Source: Mesorhizobium loti
Lineage (GTDB): Bacteria > Pseudomonadota > Alphaproteobacteria > Rhizobiales > Rhizobiaceae
Assembly (NCBI RefSeq): GCF_002858745.1
Contig: NZ_PJRO01000011.1
Coordinates: forward strand, 124,001 to 188,000
Reading direction: 5' to 3'
DNA length: 64,000 bases
The notes beneath the pieces were generated by a model. That model made no database searches and was not told where the DNA came from. It worked only from the letters and a program-made list of their open reading frames with translations. Of this stretch, positions 1-7,857 are shown in pieces; position 1 is the first letter of the stretch, and each line of letters begins with the position of its first letter. Position numbers and translations under genes: made by a program.

Positions 1-72
1 ACCGAATTGGTGCTTGATCTCTGCTTTCGCGCGCGTATGTAAGCCCCGCACATAGATTTCAGGGAACTGGAC

Positions 73-501
73 TTGGCTATCTACAGGGAAAAAGACATTT
101 TCGAGCGGCGCAATGCCGCAAACGAGGCAAAGAAGGCGCTCCTGGAGCGCTTCAAGGCAAAACCGGCAGCGGACGATCCGGCAGTGCTGGCCCGCCAGGC
201 GGAACGCAAGGCGATCCTCGAAGCACGCGCTGTCCGTGAAGCTGAAAAGGCCCGGCTGAAGCAGGAGCGTCTGGCCCGCGAAGCCGCCGAGAAGGCTGCC
301 CGCGATGCCGCTGCGGAAGCCGCAAGGCTCGAGGCCGAAGCGAAGGCGCGCGAGGAAGCTGCGTTGCGCGAGGCGGAAGAAAACGACCGCATCTCGCGCG
401 TGCTGGCCGACGAGGCTGAGCGCAAAGCCAAGCGCGATGCCCGCTACGCCGCCCGCAAGTCGCGCGTCGGTCGCACGCCTCCGGGTTTCTCGGCGCGCTG
501 A
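73..501 (+). CDS. DUF6481 family coiled-coil protein
   Basis: A 142-residue, strongly charged protein that is almost entirely Ala, Glu, Lys and Arg from about residue 45 to 125, which predicts one long helix or coiled coil. The N-terminal part, with an EAKKALLERF stretch followed by ADDPAVLARQAER, matches my memory of the DUF6481 family found in alphaproteobacteria. Its function is unknown. The start is a TTG at 73 preceded by AGGGA; no ATG or GTG lies in a better position, so the start is fairly but not fully certain. No signal peptide or membrane segment is visible. It converges on the flavin oxidoreductase gene downstream, with a terminator and repeats between them. Confidence 0.75.
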   Translation: MAIYREKDIFERRNAANEAKKALLERFKAKPAADDPAVLARQAERKAILEARAVREAEKARLKQERLAREAAEKAARDAAAEAARLEAEAKAREEAALREAEENDRISRVLADEAERKAKRDARYAARKSRVGRTPPGFSAR

Positions 502-514
502 TTGTCCGGCGCAT

Positions 515-560
515 GACCCCGAAAATCGGAATCGATTTTCGGAAAGGCGCATGCGCATGC
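515..560. repeat. short palindromic intergenic repeat
   Basis: A perfect inverted repeat, CCGAAAATCG at 519-528 and CGATTTTCGG at 533-542 around GAAT, followed by a GCATGCGCATGC stretch. A degraded relative lies at 2028-2062. It resembles the short extragenic palindromes scattered through rhizobial genomes. Confidence 0.6.
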
Positions 561-578
561 TCGAAGCAGAAAAAGAAT

Positions 579-612
579 AGCCCGCTCCACGTGAGATGAA
601 GCGGGCTTTTTG
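579..612 (+). terminator. Rho-independent terminator of the DUF6481 gene
   Basis: AGCCCGCT (579-586) pairs with AGCGGGCT (600-607) across a short loop, and a run of T follows at once. It lies about 80 bases after the DUF6481 stop codon. Confidence 0.75.
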
Positions 613-631
613 CATGTGCCGCGATGCGGTT

Positions 632-755
632 CGAGCATGATCCCGAACCGAAGGTCAGCGAAGCAAAAAGTTGCAGACTTTTCGGACAAGATCATGTGGC
701 AAAACAAAGAGTTGGGCATTCCCGCGTTTCCGTGAAAAACGGAAACGCTCCAGTC
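632..755. repeat. composite intergenic palindromic repeat, copy 1
   Basis: The left half (GCATGATCCCGAA..., then TTGCAGACTTTTCGGAC and AGATCATG) matches the repeat at 22753-22852. The right half (GCGTTTCCGT and ACGGAAACGC around GAAAA) matches the palindromic end of the repeats at 2748, 3973 and 16185. It therefore joins two repeat families. It lies between converging genes. Confidence 0.75.
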
Positions 756-775
756 GCCAGATTGGTCCGGTCTTG

Positions 776-1924
776 CTATCTGTCGAGCCGTTTCGGGCTG
801 AGCATGGCATCGTCGAGCCCGAAATCGGCGATGCGTGACGGCAGCGGCAGGCCGCGCACGAGCGCCGCGCAGGCTTCCCCCATCGCAGCGGATGTCTGGA
901 TGCCGTAGCCGCCTTGCGCGACAAGCCAGAACAGGCCTGGCACGGCCGTGTCGAAGCCACCGACCAGATCGCCATCGCCGACGAAGGAACGCAACCCGGC
1001 CCATACGCGGCTCGGGCGGCCGACGGAGAGCGTGGTCAATTCTTCGATGCGATGAATACCGAGCGCGATGTCTTCCATCTCGGGCTGAACGTCTTGTGGT
1101 GGCATCAGGTCGGCATTGGCCGGCGATCCGAGCAGCAAGCCGGCATCGGGCTTGATATAGCAGCTCTCGTCGGCGGTGATGAACATCGGCCAGCGGGTGA
1201 CGTCGTGACCGGTCGGCGGCGTGAAGACGAAAGCGGTGCGCCGGCGTGGCTCCAGTCCGATCTGCCTGGCACCGAACAGGGAGACGATCTCGTCGCCCCA
1301 GGCACCCGCCGCGTTGATCACGACCGGCGCGATGTATTCTTTGCCTGACGCCACAATGCGCCAGTCGGCGCCTGTCCGCTCGGCGGCGGTCACGTCCGCA
1401 TTGCCGATCACGGCGCCGCCGGCGCGTTTCAACCCGCGCAGATAGCCCTGGTGCAGGGCATGCACGTCGATATCCTCGGCATTGGGATTGTAGACGGCGC
1501 CAGCGACACTTTCCGGCCGCAATACCGGCACCCAGGCCTTGGCACCTTCGAAATCGAGCCGTTCACCGGGGAGACCGATCGAACGGACTGCATCCTGATG
1601 TTCTGCGAGCATGTGTTCCTGCTCGGTGGAAGCGACGACAAGCATGCCGCGAGGCGTCAGGATCGGATGCTCGGCAAAGCCCGCTGGCGGTGTTTCGAGG
1701 AAGGCGCGGCTCGCCGAGGTCAAGGCACGTACCTGGCGCGTGCCATAGGTTTCGCTGAACAGCGCGGCCGAACGGCCGGTCGAATGGTAGCCGGGCTGGC
1801 TTTCGCGTTCGAGCAGCACGGTTTTCAGATGCGGCGCCAGCCAGTAGCCGACGGAAGCGCCGGCAATGCCACCGCCGATGATCACGACGTCGGCCTTCAC
1901 GGGCCCGGGCTCTTGTGTCGTCAT
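776..1924 (-). CDS. FAD-dependent oxidoreductase, DAO (glycine/D-amino-acid oxidase) family
   Basis: A 382-residue flavoenzyme. Near the N terminus VVIIGGGIAGAS is the Rossmann GxGxxG motif that binds the FAD ADP moiety, followed by LLERE with the ribose-binding Glu. The C-terminal AQGGYGIQTSAAMGE stretch is the second conserved FAD-contacting region of DAO-family proteins (sarcosine, glycine and D-amino-acid oxidases). The expected reaction is oxidation of a secondary amine or amino acid; the substrate cannot be read from the sequence. The start at 1924 is chosen because AAGGATCATC precedes it, whereas the longer frame to 1966 adds an Arg-rich tail with no good ribosome site. It is divergent from the creatininase region and next to an XRE-cupin regulator transcribed on the same strand. 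Confidence 0.85.
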   Translation of the reverse strand: MTTQEPGPVKADVVIIGGGIAGASVGYWLAPHLKTVLLERESQPGYHSTGRSAALFSETYGTRQVRALTSASRAFLETPPAGFAEHPILTPRGMLVVASTEQEHMLAEHQDAVRSIGLPGERLDFEGAKAWVPVLRPESVAGAVYNPNAEDIDVHALHQGYLRGLKRAGGAVIGNADVTAAERTGADWRIVASGKEYIAPVVINAAGAWGDEIVSLFGARQIGLEPRRRTAFVFTPPTGHDVTRWPMFITADESCYIKPDAGLLLGSPANADLMPPQDVQPEMEDIALGIHRIEELTTLSVGRPSRVWAGLRSFVGDGDLVGGFDTAVPGLFWLVAQGGYGIQTSAAMGEACAALVRGLPLPSRIADFGLDDAMLSPKRLDR

Positions 1925-2027
1925 GATGATCCTTCGGCGCCAGCGGTCAGCCCGTTGGACAGGCATTAGTTTCTTATGCGCTAAACATTTTCAAAATTTG
2001 AAAACATCGTCAAGCGTTGGCTAGCGC

Positions 2028-2062
2028 ATGCCGTAAAATCGGCATCGATTTTCGAAAAGGGA
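2028..2062. repeat. degraded short palindromic repeat
   Basis: GCATGCCGTAAAATCGGCAT followed by CGATTTTCGAAAAGG is an imperfect copy of the palindrome at 515-560. It lies between the oxidoreductase start and the 3' end of the XRE regulator gene. Confidence 0.5.
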
Positions 2063-2123
2063 TCCCGCGCCGGCTCAAAGTATCGGAACGCCCTTTCCAC
2101 GGCTCGATTGGACGCGCGAAGCT

Positions 2124-2732
2124 CTAGTGATCCAGCATTTCGATAAGGGCCGACTGGAAATCCGGCTGCGCGCTGGAGCAGACCGCAAGCACAAGCCCAT
2201 CGCTTTCGCCGACGGCGAGATAGGCGTGGCCCATGGTGCTGTCGATATAGATGCTCTCTCCCTTCTCGAGGCGAACCGGCGCGTAGTGCTCGGTGTGCAC
2301 CTCGATCGCTCCCTCCAGGACATAGAGAAACTCCTCGCCGGAATGCCTGATGAGTGGGCCGAACTCCTCCAGCGAGCGGCTGGTGATGCGTGTCAGCACC
2401 GGCACCATGCGTTTCTTGGTGATGTCCGTGCTGAGGTAGAGATAGTCGTAGTTCTGGGTCTTCTGCTGCAATCCGTCGCCGTGCAGATTGATGGAGCGCC
2501 GGGTCAATGGATGGCCGGGTATTTCTGGTTCGGCTACCAATTCAGCCATCGACAGGCCCAGTCCCTCACCGATCTGCAGAAGCTTGTCGTAGGAAAGCGA
2601 CATCTGGTCGTTTTCGACCTTGGACAGGGTCGAGATCGCCACGCCGGTCTTGTTGCTGACATCGCTCAGCTTCCAGCCGTACTTCTGGCGCAGGGCCTTG
2701 AGATTCGATCCGAGTTTCGGGTGCTTGGCCAT
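2124..2732 (-). CDS. XRE family regulator with C-terminal cupin domain
   Basis: A 202-residue transcription factor. Residues about 8-65 form an XRE/Cro helix-turn-helix (LKALRQKYGWKLSDVSNKTG, then STLSKVEN). Residues about 125-195 form a cupin_2 sensor fold with GEEFLYVLEGAIEV and GHAYLAV. This is the layout of regulators such as PuuR, in which the cupin senses a small metabolite. The start is MAKHPK at 2732. The frame is open for 55 more codons upstream, but these read through the palindromic repeat at 2748-2850 and are not believable protein. The flavin oxidoreductase and creatininase nearby suggest it controls amine or amino-acid breakdown (inference). Confidence 0.88.
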   Translation of the reverse strand: MAKHPKLGSNLKALRQKYGWKLSDVSNKTGVAISTLSKVENDQMSLSYDKLLQIGEGLGLSMAELVAEPEIPGHPLTRRSINLHGDGLQQKTQNYDYLYLSTDITKKRMVPVLTRITSRSLEEFGPLIRHSGEEFLYVLEGAIEVHTEHYAPVRLEKGESIYIDSTMGHAYLAVGESDGLVLAVCSSAQPDFQSALIEMLDH

Positions 2733-2747
2733 CAATCCCCAACCGTT

Positions 2748-2850
2748 AGAGCAATTCCAGGAAAAGTGTGTAACGGTTTTCCGCCCGGAATTGCGTAAAA
2801 ACAAAGAGTTAGAGCGTTTCCGCGTTTCCGTGAAAAACGGAAACGCTCTA
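2748..2850. repeat. 103-bp palindromic repeat, copy 2
   Basis: Runs from AGAGCAATTCCAGG to ACGGAAACGCTCTA and contains inner palindromes (GGTTTTCCG and CGGAATTGC region; CGTTTCCGTG and AAAACGGAAACG region). It is nearly identical, in reverse orientation, to the copy at 3973-4074 and similar to 16185-16283. It lies directly upstream of the XRE-cupin gene start and could influence its leader. Confidence 0.88.
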
Positions 2851-3036
2851 GTCCGGTTCGACGACAGGACGATAGCCGTTGACAATATCGGCAACAAGGA
2901 AAATCATTTAGCGGATTAGAAAATGAAACTCTCACCCGTACAGGGTGGGAACCAACAATCTGACGTTGAGTGCCTGGCGGGATCGGCCAAGAAACAGGCC
3001 GGCTCTGTGACGGGACCGTTGCTTCGAGGAGGAATC

Positions 3037-3861
3037 ATGGCTCGGGAAGTCGAATGGGCGCGTATGACGGCGCCGGAACTGCGTGCGATCGCCGAGCGTG
3101 GCAATGCGCTGGCCATCCTGCCGGTCGGTTCGCTGGAACAGCACGGGCCGCATCTGCCTGTAATCACCGACACGGCAAGTGCCGCGGCTGCCGCGCTGCG
3201 GGGCGCGAGGCTGGTTGCGGACGATGTGCCGCTTGCCGTTCTGCCCGGCCTCTGGCTCGGCATGAGCGAGCATCATCTGCCGTTCGGCGGCACGATTACA
3301 TTGGACTACGCCGCCTATCATGGCGTGCTGCGCTCGATCGCGCGTTCGCTGAAGGCAATCGGCTTCGCCCGCCTGCTCATCGTCAACGGCCATGGCGGCA
3401 ATGTCGATCCGCTGGCCGTTGCGGTGCGCGAACTGGCGGTGGAGTTCGATATGCCGATCGTGGCGACGACGCCATGGTTCCTGGCGCAGGAAGAAACCTC
3501 GGCGCTGTTTGAATCCGACGACGGCCCGAAGCATGCCTGCGAAGGCGAGGCTTCCGTCATGCTGGCGATCGCCGGCGATATCGTCAAAGCCGACAAGTTC
3601 AAGGATGCCGAGGCCCTGCAGGCAGGCCAGAACGAGGCGCCGCATGGTGCGTCGCGTTTCTACTCCTTCTCCGAGCGCGCTCCGAAGACCGGCACCTGGG
3701 GCTTCCCCAGCAAGGGCACTGCCGAGAAGGGTGAGAAATTCCTGGCGCTGCATGCCCGCGAGGTCGCCAACCTCATCACGTCGGAGATCCTATGGACGCG
3801 GCCGGACCCGGTCTGGCGCTCCGGTCGCGGCCTGCAGACCACGAGCGGCAGGGCCGAATAG
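3037..3861 (+). CDS. creatininase-family amidohydrolase
   Basis: A 274-residue protein of the creatininase (creatinine amidohydrolase / MftE) superfamily. The metal-binding signature is clear: LPVGSLEQHGPHLP (Glu34 and His36) with Asp45 in the following ITDTA stretch, then SEHH near residue 83, NGHGGN near residue 117 and CEGEAS near residue 167. These families open cyclic or linear amides using Zn or Mn. The start at 3037 is set by GAGGAGGA just upstream; the earlier ATG at 2923 has no ribosome site. The solute-binding protein gene follows on the same strand 78 bases later, so they may share a transcript. The substrate is unknown; creatinine itself is only one option. Confidence 0.85.
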   Translation: MAREVEWARMTAPELRAIAERGNALAILPVGSLEQHGPHLPVITDTASAAAAALRGARLVADDVPLAVLPGLWLGMSEHHLPFGGTITLDYAAYHGVLRSIARSLKAIGFARLLIVNGHGGNVDPLAVAVRELAVEFDMPIVATTPWFLAQEETSALFESDDGPKHACEGEASVMLAIAGDIVKADKFKDAEALQAGQNEAPHGASRFYSFSERAPKTGTWGFPSKGTAEKGEKFLALHAREVANLITSEILWTRPDPVWRSGRGLQTTSGRAE

Positions 3862-3939
3862 CCATAATCAGGCGGCGGCCAGCTGTGCGGGGTTGGCCAC
3901 CGCGCGACCGCAACAACAACCAGAACAAAGGGGAAGATC

Positions 3940-5664
3940 ATGACTGTTCCACAACGCGGCCGCCTGGCCGCAAGAGCGTTTCCGTTTTTCACGGAAACGC
4001 GGAAACGCTCTAACTCTCTGTTTTTACGCAATTCCGGACGGAAAACCGTTTCACACTTTTCCTGGAATTGCTCCAGGCTCGCCACAGGCGTTGCCGTCGC
4101 CCTTCTGTCCGGGCTTTTTGCCAGCCAGGCGCTGGCCAAGAGCCTCGTCTATTGCTCGGAAAGCGCACCCGAGGGGTTTGATCCGGCGCTCTATTCCACC
4201 AATTCCACCTGGGATGCGTCGTCCAAGCCGATCTACAGCCGCCTGGTCGAATTCGAACAGGGCACCACCAACGTGGTCCCGGGCCTTGCGGAAAGCTGGA
4301 CGATCTCGGACGACAAGCTCGAATACACGTTCAAGCTGCGCAAGGGCGTGAAGTTCCAGACCACCGACTACTTCACGCCGAGCCGTGAGCTTGCCGCTGA
4401 TGACGTGATTTTCTCGCTGGATCGCCAACGCCTCAAGAACGATCCCTGGTACGGCTACATCTCCGGTTCGAGCTGGGAGATCTTCGAAGGCATGGAGATG
4501 CAGAATCTCATCAAGGACATCGTCAAGGTTGACGACAACACAGTGAAGATCGCCCTGAACCAGCCATCCGCTTCGCTGCTTGCCATGCTTGCGATGGACT
4601 TTGGCTCGGTTCTGTCGAAGGAATATGCCGACAAGCTCATTGCCGCGGGCACCAAGGAAAAACTCAACCAGCAGCCAATCGGCACCGGTCCCTTCCGCTT
4701 CGTCGACTATCAGCAGGATGCCGTCATCCGCTTCCAGGCCAATCCCGACTATTTCGGCGAGAAGCCGAAGCTCGACGAACTGGTGTTTGCCGTCACTGTT
4801 GACCCCACCGCGCGCATACAGCGCCTGCGGGCAGGGGAATGTCAGATGGCGCCGTATCCGGCGCCCGCCGATATCGCCGACCTCAAGGCCGATCCCAACC
4901 TGACGGTGATGGAAAAGCCGGGGCTGAACGTGGCTTATCTTGCCTACAACACGTTGGTGCCGCCCTTCGACAAGGCGGAAGTGCGCCGCGCGCTCAACAT
5001 GGCCATGAACAAGCAGGCGATCATCGACGCCATCTTCCAGGGCACCGGCCAGGTCGCCAAGAACCCGTTGCCGCCGGGCATGTGGGGCTACAATGATGCG
5101 GTGGTTGACGACAAATACGATCCGGAAGCGGCCAGGAAGATGCTGGACGCAGCCGGCGTGAAGGATCTCAAGATGAAGATCTGGGCCATGCCGGTCAGCC
5201 GCCCCTACATGCCGAACGCGCAGCGGACGGCGGAGCTGATCCAGGCGGACTTCGCCAAGATCGGGGTCACGGTCGAGATCGTTTCCTATGAGTGGGGCGA
5301 GTATGTGAAGCGCGCCCGCGACAAGGATCGCGATGGTGCCATCATCCTGGGCGCGACAAGCGACAATGGCGATCCAGACAATCTGATCAGCTACTTCTTT
5401 GCCTGCTCAGGCGTTGGTGGCGCCAATTTCGCGAACTGGTGCTATCAGCCGGTCGAGGACCTGATGCAGAAGGCGCGCATTACGTCCGACCAGGCCGAAC
5501 GCACCAAGATGTATCACCAGCTTCAGGTTCTGTTCAAAGAACAGGCGCCCTGGGCGACGCTCGACCATTCGACCGTGTCATTGCCGATGTCGAAAAAGGT
5601 GACAGGTTACGTCATGGACCCGCTCGGCTCGCATCGCTTCGAAAGCGTCGATATCAGCGAGTAA
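3940..5664 (+). CDS. ABC transporter family-5 (peptide/oligopeptide-type) solute-binding protein with repeat inserted in its signal peptide
   Basis: A 574-residue SBP_bac_5 protein of the DppA/OppA type, exported to capture peptides or similar solutes. Typical features are YCSESAPEGFDPALY after the signal peptide, LAESWTISDDKLEYTFKLRKGVKF around residue 120, and a long alpha/beta body. Residues 12-45 are encoded exactly by a 102-bp copy of the genomic palindromic repeat (3973-4074). Removing it would leave an ordinary signal peptide: MTVPQRGRLAA joined to RLATGVAVALLSGLF and an AxA cleavage site. No permease or ATPase genes follow, so this is an orphan binding protein or part of a transporter encoded elsewhere. 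Ribosome site AAAGGGGAAG precedes the ATG. Whether the protein is still exported cannot be told from sequence. Confidence 0.9.
   Translation: MTVPQRGRLAARAFPFFTETRKRSNSLFLRNSGRKTVSHFSWNCSRLATGVAVALLSGLFASQALAKSLVYCSESAPEGFDPALYSTNSTWDASSKPIYSRLVEFEQGTTNVVPGLAESWTISDDKLEYTFKLRKGVKFQTTDYFTPSRELAADDVIFSLDRQRLKNDPWYGYISGSSWEIFEGMEMQNLIKDIVKVDDNTVKIALNQPSASLLAMLAMDFGSVLSKEYADKLIAAGTKEKLNQQPIGTGPFRFVDYQQDAVIRFQANPDYFGEKPKLDELVFAVTVDPTARIQRLRAGECQMAPYPAPADIADLKADPNLTVMEKPGLNVAYLAYNTLVPPFDKAEVRRALNMAMNKQAIIDAIFQGTGQVAKNPLPPGMWGYNDAVVDDKYDPEAARKMLDAAGVKDLKMKIWAMPVSRPYMPNAQRTAELIQADFAKIGVTVEIVSYEWGEYVKRARDKDRDGAIILGATSDNGDPDNLISYFFACSGVGGANFANWCYQPVEDLMQKARITSDQAERTKMYHQLQVLFKEQAPWATLDHSTVSLPMSKKVTGYVMDPLGSHRFESVDISE
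3973..4074. repeat. 102-bp palindromic repeat, copy 3, in frame inside a coding region
   Basis: This is the reverse complement of the repeat at 2748-2850 with few differences, from AGAGCGTTTCCG to GGAATTGCTCC. It is exactly 34 codons long and has no stop in the reading frame of the host gene. Confidence 0.9.
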
Positions 5665-5672
5665 GCTTGAGG

Positions 5673-5703
5673 ACGCTCCGTGGTAGTCTTCTCCACGGAG
5701 CGT
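5673..5703 (+). terminator. hairpin terminator after the solute-binding protein gene
   Basis: ACGCTCCGTGG (5673-5683) and CCACGGAGCGT (5693-5703) are perfect 11-bp arms around a 9-base loop, 9 bases after the stop codon. The T tail is weak. The remaining 250 bases up to the cyclase gene hold no gene that I can recognise. Confidence 0.65.
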
Positions 5704-5956
5704 TCCACATATCAAAATATTGCGGCCTGGCACCGGTCTTGGAAAAATTTCCAAGGCAGGTCAGGGTTGTTTGTACTCGAATGATTTTGCGGGTGCCCAA
5801 ATCCGTGCTAGCGTTTTCCTTGGCTTTGCCCAAGTGGGGACAATGGCGAAGTACTTCCAATCGTTCTGCGATTCAAAGTATCTGCCATCGGCCTTGAGAC
5901 GGCCGGTTCGGGCTTGTGCGGGCCTGACGGCTATTGAGGTTTTGAGATCAACATGA

Positions 5957-7732
5957 ATGGTTGATCAGCAGGCGATCCGGCAGCTTTCCACCATCTGCGC
6001 CATCGACGCAGTCGGTTTCTCGCGCCTGATGAATGAAAATCAGGAAACGGCCGTCAAAATCTTCCACCAGCGGCGAAATCTGATTGCCGAAACGGTCGGG
6101 GAGTTTGGTGGACGCATTTTCGGTGCCGCCGGCGACAGCCTGATGGCGGAGTTCGGCAGCCCTGTGGAAGCGCTGCGTGCCGTGCTGGAAGCCCAGCTTC
6201 GCCTCGACAAGCTCAACGCAACTGCCGCGGAAAACCTGCGCATGCCCTTTCGCATCGGCGTGGCGACAGGCGTGGTCATCCAGAGCGAGGACGGAACCTT
6301 CGGCGACTGTGTGAACATCTCGGCGCGGCTGCAGGAATTCTCGCCGCCCGGCGGGGTTGCCATCACCGGTACGACGCATGAACACATCAGCGGCAGATTT
6401 TCGGTCGAATTCACCGATCTCGGCCCAATGCAGCTCAAAAACATCGCCTTGCCGGTCAGCATTCTGGTTACCACTCCGGCTTCAGGTCAAACCAAGTCAC
6501 TCGCATTCGCGGCGGTTCGCTCCTCAATTGTCAAGCCTGCCAACACCGATGCCAGGGATCACCAGCCGGCTATCGCGGTGTTGCCGTTCCAGAACAGCAA
6601 CCCGGACCGGTCGACGGACTACCTGGCGGACGGCATCGTCGACGACATCATCCACGGACTTGCGGCGACGCGTTCACTTCCGGTGATCGCGCGCGATTCC
6701 AGCTTCCAGTTCCGCGATCAGTGGCTGGGCACCGCGGCCATCGGCAATCTGCTGGGGGCTCGTTATCTGGTGACGGGTTCCGTTGCCAGCTTCGACAAGC
6801 GCATTCGGTTGAGCGCATCGCTCACCGACAGCAGCAACGGCCGTGTCGTCTGGTCCGGCCGGTTCGAGCGCGGGCTCGAGGAGCTGATCCAGCTCCAGGA
6901 CGACCTGGGCGGAGAAATCGTGTCTACGCTCGAGCGCGAGGTTGACCGGGTCGAGCAGGTGCGGACCTTCCAAATTCCGTGGGAACGACTGCAAACCTGG
7001 CAATTGGTGCGCCGTGGCCGCTGGCATATGCAACGGCGCACGCGCGCCGACATGGAGGCCGCGCTCAAGCTGTTCCAACAGGCCTACGACGAAGATCCCA
7101 ATTCAAGCACCGTGCTCAGCGAATTGGCCTGGTGGTATTTGTGGCGCGGCTGGCTCAACCGTGGCGAGCCTGGTGACCTTGCACGCGTGGCCGAGCTTTC
7201 CCAGCGTGCGCTGCTCGTAGACAGTCAGGATGCCCGCCCTTATGCATTTCTGGGTTCCATCGAAGTCCTGAGGCGACGCCCGCTTGTTGCGCAGGATTTC
7301 CTGCAACAGGCGCTTCACTACAATCCGAGCTTCGTCCTCGCCTACCAGGCCATGGGCAGCGCACGGCTCATGGCATCGCGTCCGCAGGAAGCGATCACCG
7401 TGCTCAAGCGGGCCGACCGTTTGTCGCCCTTCGAGAACTATCGCTTTCACACGCTGGGTGAGCTGACGGCAGCCTATACGCTGATGGAGGATTGGCAGGC
7501 AGTTATAACAACGGCCGAGCGCTCGCTGTCATTTGCCCAGGACTATTTCTACCCGCGCTTCCTCAAGATCGGAGCCCTTGTCCGGAGCGGGCAGATCGAA
7601 GCGGCGCGCGCCGAACGTGTTCTGTTCGAGGCCAGGCATCCGAGGTTCAGTCGCAGCTGGATCGACTGGATCCCCTTCGCCGATGGGTCCATCAACCAGC
7701 GCCTGCTCGACAATTTCGATGCCGCGGGCTGA
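5957..7732 (+). CDS. class III adenylate/guanylate cyclase with TolB-like and TPR regions
   Basis: A 591-residue cytosolic cyclase. The catalytic domain is N-terminal (about 10-170): Asp17 in IDAVGFSRLM and Asp60 in GAAGDSLMAEF are the two metal-binding residues, and Asn120 and Arg124 in GDCVNISARLQ are the transition-state residues, so activity is likely. Residues about 195-310 (AIAVLPFQN, then YLADGIVDDI) form the TolB/FlgO-like domain often attached to rhizobial cyclases, and about 345-570 is TPR-like. No membrane segment is seen. Rhizobia carry many such cyclases, mostly of unknown signal. It is followed at 126 bases by the P450-peroxidase gene, and a cNMP-type Crp regulator lies beyond, which suggests but does not prove a cAMP-linked unit. 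Confidence 0.88.
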   Translation: MVDQQAIRQLSTICAIDAVGFSRLMNENQETAVKIFHQRRNLIAETVGEFGGRIFGAAGDSLMAEFGSPVEALRAVLEAQLRLDKLNATAAENLRMPFRIGVATGVVIQSEDGTFGDCVNISARLQEFSPPGGVAITGTTHEHISGRFSVEFTDLGPMQLKNIALPVSILVTTPASGQTKSLAFAAVRSSIVKPANTDARDHQPAIAVLPFQNSNPDRSTDYLADGIVDDIIHGLAATRSLPVIARDSSFQFRDQWLGTAAIGNLLGARYLVTGSVASFDKRIRLSASLTDSSNGRVVWSGRFERGLEELIQLQDDLGGEIVSTLEREVDRVEQVRTFQIPWERLQTWQLVRRGRWHMQRRTRADMEAALKLFQQAYDEDPNSSTVLSELAWWYLWRGWLNRGEPGDLARVAELSQRALLVDSQDARPYAFLGSIEVLRRRPLVAQDFLQQALHYNPSFVLAYQAMGSARLMASRPQEAITVLKRADRLSPFENYRFHTLGELTAAYTLMEDWQAVITTAERSLSFAQDYFYPRFLKIGALVRSGQIEAARAERVLFEARHPRFSRSWIDWIPFADGSINQRLLDNFDAAG

Positions 7733-7857
7733 GCCCTGCAAAGGCTGGAGTTTATGCCGTTCCGGACGGCGGCAGTGTGAAGCGGATCACTTACCCGGCG
7801 AAAGCCGAACCATAGCATAGCCTGCATGTCTCTGCGTTTTCCGGGGGGATCGTCAGA

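Noticed and set aside
2733..2897. A longer start for the XRE-cupin regulator
   Set aside because: The extra 55 codons come mostly from the palindromic repeat, and the regulator begins normally at MAKHPK.
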